Positions 1 through 8,048 of a stretch of DNA of 64,000 nucleotides are shown here, one piece after another. The stretch's first letter is position 1; every line of letters begins with the position of its first letter. Source of the DNA: Bacteroidetes bacterium GWF2_35_48. GTDB taxonomy: Bacteria > Bacteroidota > Bacteroidia > Bacteroidales > GWF2-35-48. Both the position numbers and the translations under genes were made by a program. Under the pieces are notes generated by a model that saw only the letters and a list, made by a program, of their open reading frames with translations, made no database searches and had not been told where the DNA came from. The stretch lies in the NCBI GenBank assembly GCA_001769125.1, contig MEOG01000005.1, forward strand, positions 29,547-93,546, written 5' to 3'.

Positions 1-948
1 GTGAATCTGCCCGATACCAAGGTATCTCTGCCAAGTCTTACTGAAAAAGATATTCAGGATGCAGAATTTGCACTCGATCATGATGTTGACTGGCTTGCTT
101 TGTCGTTTGTTCGGAATGTTACCGATATTCTTGATATAAAAGAGCTGATTAAAAAAAGAAAGAAAAATTGTGCTGTTATTGCAAAAATTGAAAAGCCCGA
201 AGCACTCATACAGATAGACAATATCATAGATATGACGGATGGAATCATGGTTGCACGCGGAGATCTTGGAGTAGAAGTTTCTTTCGATCTGGTTCCAATG
301 ATTCAGAAAGAAATTGTTGGAAAATGCATTGCTGCATCAAAACCTGTTATTATTGCTACCCAAATGATGGAAAGCATGATTACAAATTTCAGACCGACAC
401 GCGCAGAAGCAACTGATGTAGCCAATGCGGTTATTGATGGAGCGGATTGCCTGATGCTAAGCGGTGAAACTTCTACAGGTAAATATCCCGTGGAGGTAAT
501 TGAAGCCATGCACAGTATTATGAGACATACAGAGGAAAAGGGATATTGTTATTATCGCACGCAACCTCCAAAGGAATTTAACAGAACGTTCCTTGCTGAC
601 TCAATTTGTTACACAGCCTGTCAATTGGCAAAACAAGCGAATGCCCGCGCTATTGTTACTTTTGCGAATGCAGAAAGCGCTGCTTTTAAAATTGCAAGCA
701 ATAGACCCGATGCGGATGTGTATTTTTTTACTTCAAATAAAGATTTGCTTAACAGGCTGAACCTCGTTTGGGGCGTGCGGGCTTTTTATTTTGACAAGTA
801 TGAAAATATTGATCAGGCTATTGAATATACATTGTACTTTTTAAGAGAAAAAGGCTTTATAGAAGCAGATGACATGGTTGTTCATGTTGCCAGCACGCCT
901 TTCCATAAAAACGACAGGGCAAATATGCTGAAACTGACGTATGTGTAG
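1..948 (+). CDS. pyk: Pyruvate kinase, 3' part (5' end outside window)
   Basis: Converts phosphoenolpyruvate and ADP to pyruvate and ATP in the last step of glycolysis. The 315 codons are open from base 1, and the protein begins inside the catalytic barrel (NLPDTKVSLPSLTEKD), so about the first third of a ~475-residue enzyme is missing and the GTG at base 1 is not a real start. Visible family signatures are AKIEKPEAL (substrate/metal region), DGIMVARGDLGVE (metal-binding E/D loop) and ATQMMESM, followed by the C-terminal allosteric-type domain (YTACQLAKQANARAIVTFA). The stop is followed by a 20-bp perfect palindrome. Identification is near certain; regulation cannot be judged from the fragment. 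Confidence 0.95.
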   Translation: MNLPDTKVSLPSLTEKDIQDAEFALDHDVDWLALSFVRNVTDILDIKELIKKRKKNCAVIAKIEKPEALIQIDNIIDMTDGIMVARGDLGVEVSFDLVPMIQKEIVGKCIAASKPVIIATQMMESMITNFRPTRAEATDVANAVIDGADCLMLSGETSTGKYPVEVIEAMHSIMRHTEEKGYCYYRTQPPKEFNRTFLADSICYTACQLAKQANARAIVTFANAESAAFKIASNRPDADVYFFTSNKDLLNRLNLVWGVRAFYFDKYENIDQAIEYTLYFLREKGFIEADDMVVHVASTPFHKNDRANMLKLTYV

Positions 949-969
949 GGAATTTGTTTGGTCGTGTAA

Positions 970-989
970 AATCGTTCCATGGAACGATT
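970..989. terminator. 20-bp perfect palindrome after pyk
   Basis: AATCGTTCCATGGAACGATT is a perfect 20-bp palindrome 22 nt after the pyk stop codon. No U-run follows, so it may be a weak terminator or an operator for the downstream universal stress gene, whose promoter elements begin at its right edge. Confidence 0.4.
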
Positions 990-1016
990 GTACATACCAA
1001 AAAAATTATATATTTG
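988..1016 (+). promoter_or_regulatory. Bacteroidota-type promoter of the universal stress gene
   Basis: TATATTTG at 1009-1016 matches the Bacteroidota -7 consensus TAnnTTTG. TTG at 988-990 is 18 nt upstream, the expected -33 position. The ATG follows 25 nt after the -7 box. The -33 TTG overlaps the right end of the 970-989 palindrome, so a protein bound there could control this promoter (inference). Confidence 0.6.
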
Positions 1017-1041
1017 TCGCAAATAAATTAAAATTTGAATT

Positions 1042-1902
1042 ATGAAAACCATTATTGTTCCTATTGATTTTTCAGATCATTCTATTAAAGGGCTTGAGCT
1101 GGCTCTGGTTTTTGCAAAGGTGATGAAAGCTAATATTGATATGGTGTATGTGCAGAAAAAAACAGGAGAATATTTTCCAAATATCAAAGATCAGCAGTTG
1201 AAATGGGCAGAGAAAAAATTTAAGGAAATTCAAAAAGAATATGCCTGCGGAATGCCCAAAAGGAACAAACTGGATTTTATAATTAAACATGGAAAGGTTT
1301 ATCAGGAAATAATCAATCAGGCGCATTCGTATAAAGATTCAATAATTGTTACATCTACACATGGTATCTCTGGTTGGGATGATATTTTTCTTGGAAGTAA
1401 TGCTACAAAAATTATCGCGCATACTACAAAAACAGTTATCACATTCAATAATGGAGAAGTTCCTTTTTCAATAAATAAAATATTATTACCCCTTGATCAC
1501 TCTGTAGATACCAGACAAAAAGTTCCGGCAACTATTGAGCTGGCAAAAGTTTTTAAAGCAGAAATCATTGTTGCTCCGGTTATATCATCAAAAAATGATG
1601 AGAAAAAAGCAAAAATACAGTCTTATGCAGATCAGGTATGCAAGCGTTTAACTAAAGAAAAAATACAACATAAAACAAAAATGTTGTGCGGAAAAAGTCT
1701 TTCTGAAACAATTGTGAAATATGCAGAAACAGCAAAGGTAGATATTATTTCTATTATGTCTGAACAGAATCCGGGAATCACAAGTTTGTTATTGGGTAAT
1801 CATGCAGAAATTATTTTAACACAGTCGAAAGTTCCGGTTATGATTACAACCCCAAAAGATATTTTTCTTGCATCTGAATCGTTCAGAACACAAGGGAGTT
1901 AA
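1042..1902 (+). CDS. Tandem-domain universal stress protein (UspA family)
   Basis: A 286-residue cytosolic protein made of two UspA-like alpha/beta domains, about residues 1-135 (KTIIVPIDFSDHS start) and 144-273 (INKILLPLDHSVD start). The first domain ends with a glycine-rich THGISGWDDIFLGSNA segment resembling the ATP-binding GxxG loop; the second has a more degenerate SEQNPGITSLLLGNHAE version. Tandem Usp proteins are common in Bacteroidota and are linked to starvation or redox stress, but no biochemical role can be assigned here. It has its own promoter and is followed by a probable terminator, so it is likely monocistronic. Confidence 0.9.
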   Translation: MKTIIVPIDFSDHSIKGLELALVFAKVMKANIDMVYVQKKTGEYFPNIKDQQLKWAEKKFKEIQKEYACGMPKRNKLDFIIKHGKVYQEIINQAHSYKDSIIVTSTHGISGWDDIFLGSNATKIIAHTTKTVITFNNGEVPFSINKILLPLDHSVDTRQKVPATIELAKVFKAEIIVAPVISSKNDEKKAKIQSYADQVCKRLTKEKIQHKTKMLCGKSLSETIVKYAETAKVDIISIMSEQNPGITSLLLGNHAEIILTQSKVPVMITTPKDIFLASESFRTQGS

Positions 1903-1924
1903 TTTCCTTAATGCAGATATAAGA

Positions 1925-1976
1925 GTAAGAGTAGGAGTAGGAGTAGGAAGTTAGCTTCTTAACCCTACTTTTTTTA
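1925..1976 (+). terminator. Repeat-derived hairpin and T-run after usp
   Basis: A short tandem word repeat, (GAGTAG)n with variants, runs from about 1925 to 1948. Its last AGTAGG (1942-1947) pairs with CCTACT (1964-1969), and seven T follow. This gives a plausible intrinsic terminator for the usp gene built from repeat DNA. Confidence 0.5.
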
Positions 1977-2021
1977 TCAACGTTTCACAATCACCCTTAT
2001 GAGAGATTAACAAAAGAAAAT

Positions 2022-2570
2022 ATGAAAAACATATCAGTAAATTTTATCATAATTTTAGGACTAATTATTTTTTACTCATGCAATTCCTCTGTTCCAAAAG
2101 AATGCATTGAGAGGGCAGACAGCCTGAAACAACAATTAGACATTGCTCACAAAGAATTTCTTGCAATTCCGTATGCAGAGTACGATCAAATTCATAAAAA
2201 AGTTAAAGAAACGAATGCAATTTTTAAAACACACATTTTTAATATAAAAGATGAGACTTTTAAAACAACTTTTTCGCAATATACCGATCTGGAAAAAGAA
2301 TATAAGCGTATTTTAAAACGTTATAAAAATATTGCCGAAGAATTTGATGTTTCTATTAAGCAAATTGATAATATTAAAGAAGACATGAAGAGCGGAGCAT
2401 TGAATGAAAAAGATAAAATAGAAATATATCTTAATCAGGAGAAAGCAGCAATGCAGTATCTGACTCAAACCATGAAAGATTTATTCGTAGATGCAGAAAA
2501 GCAAAAGAATAATTTTTTACAATCAAAAGAAGCTGTTGAGAAATTTGCTGAAGAATTAGTTAAAAACTGA
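2022..2570 (+). CDS. Putative lipoprotein, coiled-coil, unknown function
   Basis: 182 residues. The N-terminus is a lipoprotein signal peptide: a short basic end, a hydrophobic stretch (FIIILGLIIFYSC) and a lipobox Cys at about residue 20. The rest is strongly helical and charged with heptad-like spacing (YTDLEKEYKRILKRYKNI; FVDAEKQKNNFLQSKEAVEKF), suggesting a periplasm-facing coiled coil anchored to a membrane. I do not recognise a named family. It stands alone between a terminator and a tandem-repeat spacer. Confidence 0.75.
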   Translation: MKNISVNFIIILGLIIFYSCNSSVPKECIERADSLKQQLDIAHKEFLAIPYAEYDQIHKKVKETNAIFKTHIFNIKDETFKTTFSQYTDLEKEYKRILKRYKNIAEEFDVSIKQIDNIKEDMKSGALNEKDKIEIYLNQEKAAMQYLTQTMKDLFVDAEKQKNNFLQSKEAVEKFAEELVKN

Positions 2571-2591
2571 TGTTACGTAAATTGAGAAAGA

Positions 2592-2669
2592 AGTCGGCAG
2601 TAGGCAGTCAAATAGTCGGCAGTCGACAGACAGTAGACAGTAGACAGTAGACTGTAGGCTGTAGGCTTC
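2592..2669. repeat. Period-7 tandem repeat, CAGTCGG/GTAGACA words
   Basis: AGTCGGCAG/TAGGCAG words followed by GTAGACA repeated about three times and drifting into GTAGGCT. The period is 7 bp. It fills the spacer between the lipoprotein and TPR genes and recurs with related words at 7868 and 45547. Confidence 0.8.
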
Positions 2670-2723
2670 GGACGAATTTATAAAAAATATTTTGCTAAAC
2701 ATGATTTAATAAGAAATAAAAAA

Positions 2724-4544
2724 GTGAGAATACTTTTATTGATAATATTATTTTTTCCGATTATACTACCTGCACAGGAAGCTGTTAATAATACACAGCT
2801 TGCACTTATTTATTTTCAGAATAAAAATTTTGATAAAGCTGCTGTTTTTTATTTGGAACTTTATGAGCAAACCGGAGCAAAAGTTTATTTTGATTATTAT
2901 ATCAAATGTCTCGCAGAACTTGGGGAAAATGATAATGCTGAAAAATTTATTAAAAAACAAATAAAAAAATGGGGCAACAGTCCTGTTTATACTATTGAAC
3001 TAGGGGCTTTTTATAAGCAAACAGGCTCCGTTGAAAAAGCAAACTCAATTTTTGAAACTATTATTAAGAAGCTTCCTGACAGTCAGAATGAAATAATCAG
3101 TATTGCAAATACATTTCTTTCCAGGCAGGAGTTTGAATGGGCTGAGAAAGTGTATCTTCAGGCAAAAAAAAATCTGAAAGAATATTTCACATTGAGCTTT
3201 GAACTTGCGCATGTGTATTATCTGCAAAGGAATCATGTCAAAATGATTGACGAATATCTTAACCTTCTTGAAGAGAGTGACAGCTATATTCAAAGTGTGC
3301 AGAACCGTTTGCAGAATCAGGTGTATGATGCAACAGACACAAGCGTTGATGAACTGTTGAAAACACAATTGCTGAAACGCATTCAAAAAAAACCCGATAA
3401 AATTATATTCAGCGAATTGCTAATCTGGTTGTATATTCAGGAACAGAATTTTGAATCTGCTTTTCATCAATCAAAAGCACTTGATAAACGTAATAAGGAA
3501 GAGGGCGACAGGCTTATGTTGCTAGGGAATATTGCCGCTTCAAATTATGCTTTTGATGTTGCTGTAAATTGCTATAAATACGTTATTGATAAAGGTTCTG
3601 CTAATGAATTTTATATTTCTGCTAAAACAGATTATCTCAATACGCTTTATCAGAAAATAGTGTTAATGTCTGAATTTACAAATTTAGATTTATTAGAGCT
3701 TGAGTCAAATTTTATCTCCACACTTAAAGAGATAGGGGAGAATCCAGCAACATTTCCCTTAATTAAAAATCTGGCACATATTCAGGCTTTTTATCTGAAT
3801 AAAGCTGATACTGCTATTAATATGCTTGAGCGTTTGCTGAAATCTTCTGCTCTGAAACCTTCACAAATTTCTGAATGCAAAGTAGAATTGGCAGATATTA
3901 TGCTTTTCGACGATGATCCCTGGCAGGCTTCGTTGTACTACGCTCAGGTTGAAAAAGCCAATAAGCAACAACCTATTGGTCATGAGGCAAAATTCAGAAA
4001 AGCCCGGCTTGCATACTATACAGGCGACTATCGCTGGGCAGAAGCGCAACTTGATGTTTTGAAGGCCAGCACTTCAAAGTTGATTGCAAATGATGCTTTA
4101 TATCTTGCATTACTTATCAATGATAATATTGATCTGGAATTTGACACATTAAATATTGCTTTGACTTATTTTTCTGAAGCAGATTTGTTAATTTACAGAA
4201 ATAAAGATTCCTTAGCGATGCTCAAACTCGACTCCATTTTGATTTTGTATTCATCGCATCCTTTGGCTGATGACATACTTTACAAAAAGTATGAAATAAA
4301 AATGAAACAGAAAAAATATACGGAAGCAGCAGCTTTTCTTCAAAAAATAATTGACCTGCATAGCACCGAAATTTTGGGTGATAAAGCGCTGTTTCAACTG
4401 GCTTTTTTAAATGAAATAAAATTGAAAGACACAGAAAAAGCTAAAGATTTATATAGGACACTGCTTACAAAATTTCCCGGCAGCATTTATATTCCCGATG
4501 CCCGCAAGCGTTTCAGAAAGCTTCGTGGCGACGTAATAGATTAA
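2724..4544 (+). CDS. Exported tetratricopeptide-repeat protein
   Basis: 606 residues starting at GTG (an in-frame ATG at 2701 stops at once). A signal peptide (RILLLIILFFPIILPAQ) is followed almost entirely by helical TPR-type repeats, for example ALIYFQNKNFDKAAVFYLELYEQ and ALFQLAFLNEIKLKDTEKAKDLYRTLL; the last repeats resemble YfgC/BamD-like stacks (YRTLLTKFPGSIYIPDARKRFRKLR). It probably acts in the periplasm as a protein-protein scaffold. No partner is evident: the next gene begins 40 nt later and encodes a T9SS-exported propeller protein. Confidence 0.85.
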   Translation: MRILLLIILFFPIILPAQEAVNNTQLALIYFQNKNFDKAAVFYLELYEQTGAKVYFDYYIKCLAELGENDNAEKFIKKQIKKWGNSPVYTIELGAFYKQTGSVEKANSIFETIIKKLPDSQNEIISIANTFLSRQEFEWAEKVYLQAKKNLKEYFTLSFELAHVYYLQRNHVKMIDEYLNLLEESDSYIQSVQNRLQNQVYDATDTSVDELLKTQLLKRIQKKPDKIIFSELLIWLYIQEQNFESAFHQSKALDKRNKEEGDRLMLLGNIAASNYAFDVAVNCYKYVIDKGSANEFYISAKTDYLNTLYQKIVLMSEFTNLDLLELESNFISTLKEIGENPATFPLIKNLAHIQAFYLNKADTAINMLERLLKSSALKPSQISECKVELADIMLFDDDPWQASLYYAQVEKANKQQPIGHEAKFRKARLAYYTGDYRWAEAQLDVLKASTSKLIANDALYLALLINDNIDLEFDTLNIALTYFSEADLLIYRNKDSLAMLKLDSILILYSSHPLADDILYKKYEIKMKQKKYTEAAAFLQKIIDLHSTEILGDKALFQLAFLNEIKLKDTEKAKDLYRTLLTKFPGSIYIPDARKRFRKLRGDVID

Positions 4545-4583
4545 TTTTTCCTCATAGTATTCATTATCTTTTCAATAATAAGT

Positions 4584-5852
4584 ATGCTTGTATTAAACAA
4601 AAAAATGAAAAAATTACAAACTTTAGTTTATTGTTTCGGAAGTATTTTGATTCTGATATTTGCTTCCAATGTATCGCTTTCACAAGCTTTATGGACTAAT
4701 TTTACTCCTTCAAACAGTGGTTTAATCTCAACTGTACGTGCATTGGAAACAGATTATCTGAACAGGGTATGGATTGGATACGAGTGGAGTGGGAGTGGGC
4801 TTTCTGTTTTTAATGGCATTACGTGGACTTTAATTGACACTTCAAATGGATTAAGCGATAACAGGGTGCATGTCATTTTTGAGGATAGTGAAAATATAAT
4901 TTGGGTTGGTACACAAAATGGCTTATGCCGATTTGATGGTAACAATTGGACAACGATTACTGATGAAGACGGTCTTGTATACAATTATGTTATTTCAATA
5001 CATGAAGATACAGATAATAATTTATGGTTTGGAACAGTCAATGGACTGAGCAGGTACGATGGAATAAACTGGGATTCCTTTACTGTAAATAATGGTCTGG
5101 CAAGTAATTATGTTTATACTATTTCGCAGGATATATATGGGAACATGTGGTTTGCTTATGGACTTGATGCAGTAGGTGCAACTAAATTTGATGGAACGGA
5201 CTGGGTTACTTACACAATAAATGATGGGTTGATTTCAAATCAGGTCAATACAATCCTATGCGATCATCTTGGGAGTGTTTGGTTCGGCTGTTATGGATTT
5301 GATGGTGGAATAACTCAATTTACCGGAAGTAGCTGGATATCGTATCCTCAGGGGAGCGGACCTGCATGCACCAATGTCTGGACCAGTTATGAAGACAGCA
5401 ATAATAATTTATGGTTTGGAACATCCTGTCATGGGGGTACCAGCATGTATAACAGTTCCGGCTGGTATGTTTATGATACTTCAAACAGCAATATTATTAG
5501 TAACAATATTCTTGAGATAAAAGAAGACAATTTTGGAAATATTTGGCTTGGTGGTTATGATGGTCTGTCAAAATATTCTAATCCTGCAAATATTTTCGAG
5601 AATTTTAAAACAACAAATCTTGTATCTATTTATCCAAACCCTGCAAATTCATTTATTACTGTTCATTCCTTTCAGGAAGAAATTTTAAATATTGAATTAT
5701 TAAATATTACAGGGGATGATGTTTTAAAAGTATCTCGCTCTGGAAAGAATGTATCTCTTTCAGTCGAATCTTTCACTTCCGGAATTTATTTCATGAAAAT
5801 TTTTACCGTATCAGGAAAAATAATTATTGAGAAATTTATAATTACTGAATGA
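4584..5852 (+). CDS. T9SS-sorted two-component-regulator-type propeller protein
   Basis: 422 residues. A signal peptide is followed by repeated ~45-residue blades of the Reg_prop type, with motifs such as NIWVGTQNGLCRFDG, NLWFGTVNGLSRYDG and NMWFAYGLDAVGATKFDG, as in periplasmic sensor propellers of Bacteroidota hybrid kinases. Instead of a transmembrane kinase, the protein ends in a T9SS C-terminal domain (SIYPNPANSF ... GIYFMKIFTVSGKIIIEKF), so it should be secreted or cell-surface attached. The start may be Met1 (4584) or Met8 (4605), which gives a more standard signal peptide. Ligand unknown. Confidence 0.85.
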   Translation: MLVLNKKMKKLQTLVYCFGSILILIFASNVSLSQALWTNFTPSNSGLISTVRALETDYLNRVWIGYEWSGSGLSVFNGITWTLIDTSNGLSDNRVHVIFEDSENIIWVGTQNGLCRFDGNNWTTITDEDGLVYNYVISIHEDTDNNLWFGTVNGLSRYDGINWDSFTVNNGLASNYVYTISQDIYGNMWFAYGLDAVGATKFDGTDWVTYTINDGLISNQVNTILCDHLGSVWFGCYGFDGGITQFTGSSWISYPQGSGPACTNVWTSYEDSNNNLWFGTSCHGGTSMYNSSGWYVYDTSNSNIISNNILEIKEDNFGNIWLGGYDGLSKYSNPANIFENFKTTNLVSIYPNPANSFITVHSFQEEILNIELLNITGDDVLKVSRSGKNVSLSVESFTSGIYFMKIFTVSGKIIIEKFIITE

Positions 5853-5911
5853 CAATTTTGCAATAGCTTTTTATTATAAAGACAGGTACTGAAATCACAA
5901 GAAAGCTGTTA

Positions 5912-7111
5912 TCAAATGTAAAAAATAGGGTTAACCAATTTCCATCGGGAAGTATTTTTTATGAGCATTTCCTCAATTTTAATTTTAAAATTATTATTCG
6001 CAATAACCTTGTGAACGCCTATGTTTATAAGCCATTCATGATTGAACAATTCAAGCAGCATACGGTTTCTTGTAAATTCTGATGAAAGGCGTTTTTTTAG
6101 AGAAGCATCATAATTTTTCATAAATGAAGCATGAAAATTATTTTCCCGAAAACATTTCAGAGTCTGGTTTGCCGCAAATTCTCCGCTCAGCATTGCATTG
6201 CCTATTCCTTCTCCTGATATGGGATCTACCAGCATGGCGGCTGTTCCTGCAATCATTATTCTTTCTGCGCTAAAGCGTTTGTTAAGCCTCTGTAAAGGGA
6301 GCAATGCAACTTGTGGTTCAGAAATTTGTTGCATTCCTGATAGTTTATTTTGAATATGCTTATCTGAATTAAGAAGTTCTTTGTATATTTCAAGAATATG
6401 TTTTTTTTCTTTTCGGAGAACATTACTTTTTACTCCGAACCCAAGGTTTACAGACCCGTCGTGCAAGGGAAAAAACCAGAAATAAAAGGGCAGACAGCGT
6501 GATGGATAATAAAGTTCAATATTTTTTTCATTAATTTTTTGGGATGGATTCTGAAAAACAGTTTGAACACAAACAGCAGCGTTTTTTTCTTTATATTCGA
6601 ATATGTCGGTTTGTCTTGCGAGTAACGAATTAAATCCATCTGCAATAATTAATAATCGCGCTTTTATTTTTTGTTTGTTGGTATGCACAATTATCTCTTC
6701 ATTTTTGTATTCATACGCAACAGATTTTTCAATCGAAAAAAGTTTAATATTGTTTGATTTCAGAGCTTCTTTCAAAAGAAAAGCATCGAATTCCCTTCTT
6801 ATAACAGTGTATCCGTAGGTAACAGGGCAGTTCAGCGTTGCGGTTTCTCCTTTTGGGCTGGTTATTGAAATACCTTCAAGATGCAAATAATTACAGCTTT
6901 CAAGAAAATTTTCCCAGGCATTAGCAGGCATCCGTTTTAATGCATTAGTGGCTCTGTCACTTAAACCGCCGCCACAAATTTTATCGCGTGGAAATACAGC
7001 CTTATCAATCAAAGCTATTTTTAGTCCTGATTCTTTAAGATGTATAGCGCATGCTGCACCTCCGAGTCCTGCTCCAGAAATTATTACATCAAATGAAGAG
7101 TTTTCTGGCAT
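5912..7111 (-). CDS. Geranylgeranyl reductase-family FAD-dependent oxidoreductase
   Basis: 399 residues. An N-terminal Rossmann FAD site (DVIISGAGLGGAACAIHL), the family motif FPRDKICGGGLS around residues 40-51, and a second flavin-contact motif VDPISGEGIGNAMLSGE near residue 290 place it in the GGR/p-hydroxybenzoate hydroxylase-like superfamily. Members reduce isoprenoid chains or act as electron-transfer or halogenase-like flavoproteins; in Bacteroidota the substrate is usually unknown. It is convergent with the propeller gene and divergent from ruvC. Confidence 0.85.
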   Translation of the reverse strand: MPENSSFDVIISGAGLGGAACAIHLKESGLKIALIDKAVFPRDKICGGGLSDRATNALKRMPANAWENFLESCNYLHLEGISITSPKGETATLNCPVTYGYTVIRREFDAFLLKEALKSNNIKLFSIEKSVAYEYKNEEIIVHTNKQKIKARLLIIADGFNSLLARQTDIFEYKEKNAAVCVQTVFQNPSQKINEKNIELYYPSRCLPFYFWFFPLHDGSVNLGFGVKSNVLRKEKKHILEIYKELLNSDKHIQNKLSGMQQISEPQVALLPLQRLNKRFSAERIMIAGTAAMLVDPISGEGIGNAMLSGEFAANQTLKCFRENNFHASFMKNYDASLKKRLSSEFTRNRMLLELFNHEWLINIGVHKVIANNNFKIKIEEMLIKNTSRWKLVNPIFYI

Positions 7112-7207
7112 TAAAGCGTTCGATTATAAATGAATTATTTGTAAATTTATAAATTTTTCAGGAAAAATTTAATTTTGTTATTGCATTTAAAGGAAACTAT
7201 TAATTAA

Positions 7208-7248
7208 GTTGCAGGTTGCAGGTTAACCTGTAACTTGCAACCTGCAAC
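7208..7248. repeat. Period-7 GTTGCAG inverted tandem repeat
   Basis: GTTGCAGGTTGCAGGTT (7208-7224) is followed directly by its approximate reverse complement (7225-7248, ending CTTGCAACCTGCAAC), forming a hairpin of 7-bp words between two divergent genes. Related arrays lie at 36992 and 56489. Confidence 0.8.
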
Positions 7249-7286
7249 AAAAAGCATTTACAAAGTAAACGCATACACCATCATTA

Positions 7287-7847
7287 ATGGCTGAAGACAG
7301 AATCATATTAGGAATTGACCCGGGAACAAATATTATGGGTTATGGTATTTTGCAGGTGCAGCAGAAGAAAATGAGTTTGCTTGCATCGGGTATTATTGAT
7401 TTGAAAAAATTAGAAGATCCTTATACAAAGCTTGCAAAAATTTTTGAACGTACTACCTATCTGGTTAATGAATACAAGCCGGATGAGGTCGCCATAGAAG
7501 CACCTTTTTTCGGAAAAAATGTTCAGTCAATGTTAAAATTAGGAAGAGCGCAAGGAGTTGCAATTGCAGCTGCTATTTCACGTTCGGTACCAATTTTTGA
7601 ATACCAACCCAGAAAAATAAAACAATCAATCACAGGGCGCGGAGACGCTTCGAAAGAACAAGTAGCCATTATGCTGCAGAAATTACTGAATTTTGTTGAA
7701 ATGCCCCATCATCTTGATGCTACAGATGGATTGGCGGTTGCTGTTTGTCATTATTTTCAGAGTAATTCTCCTCTTTCTAAAAATGCAAAATCTTTTTCAG
7801 GCTGGAAAGATTTTATTGCGAAAAATCCTGATAGATTGAAAAAGTGA
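7287..7847 (+). CDS. ruvC: Crossover junction endodeoxyribonuclease RuvC
   Basis: 186 residues, the usual RuvC length. It resolves Holliday junctions during recombinational repair with RuvAB. The RNase H-like catalytic acids are visible: D11 in LGIDPGTNIMGYG, E71 in VAIEAPFFGKN, and D144/D147 in HHLDATDGLAVAVCHY. It stands alone, without ruvA or ruvB nearby, as is common in Bacteroidota. The ATG at 7287 gives the canonical short N-terminus. Confidence 0.97.
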   Translation: MAEDRIILGIDPGTNIMGYGILQVQQKKMSLLASGIIDLKKLEDPYTKLAKIFERTTYLVNEYKPDEVAIEAPFFGKNVQSMLKLGRAQGVAIAAAISRSVPIFEYQPRKIKQSITGRGDASKEQVAIMLQKLLNFVEMPHHLDATDGLAVAVCHYFQSNSPLSKNAKSFSGWKDFIAKNPDRLKK

Positions 7848-7867
7848 TTTTTTTAATTTTTAAGATT

Positions 7868-7976
7868 AGTCGTGCAGTCGGCAGTCAGCAGTCGGCAGTC
7901 GGCAGTCTTCAGTCGGCAGTCAGCAGCCTTTATCTTCAAATCAACAAATTTTCAAATCAATACATTTTCAAATTCT
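7868..7976. repeat. Period-7 CAGTCGG array and TTTCAAATC words
   Basis: About eight CAGTCGG/CAGTCAG words in tandem (7868-7926) are followed by three dispersed TTTTCAAATC-like words (7934-7976). This fills most of the spacer between ruvC and the convergent radical SAM gene. Confidence 0.8.
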
Positions 7977-8048
7977 AAAGTCTTTTCACTACCGCAAACC
8001 TGCGATACCTCACAGGATTGCTTTCATTAATTTTTACATTCCATTCGG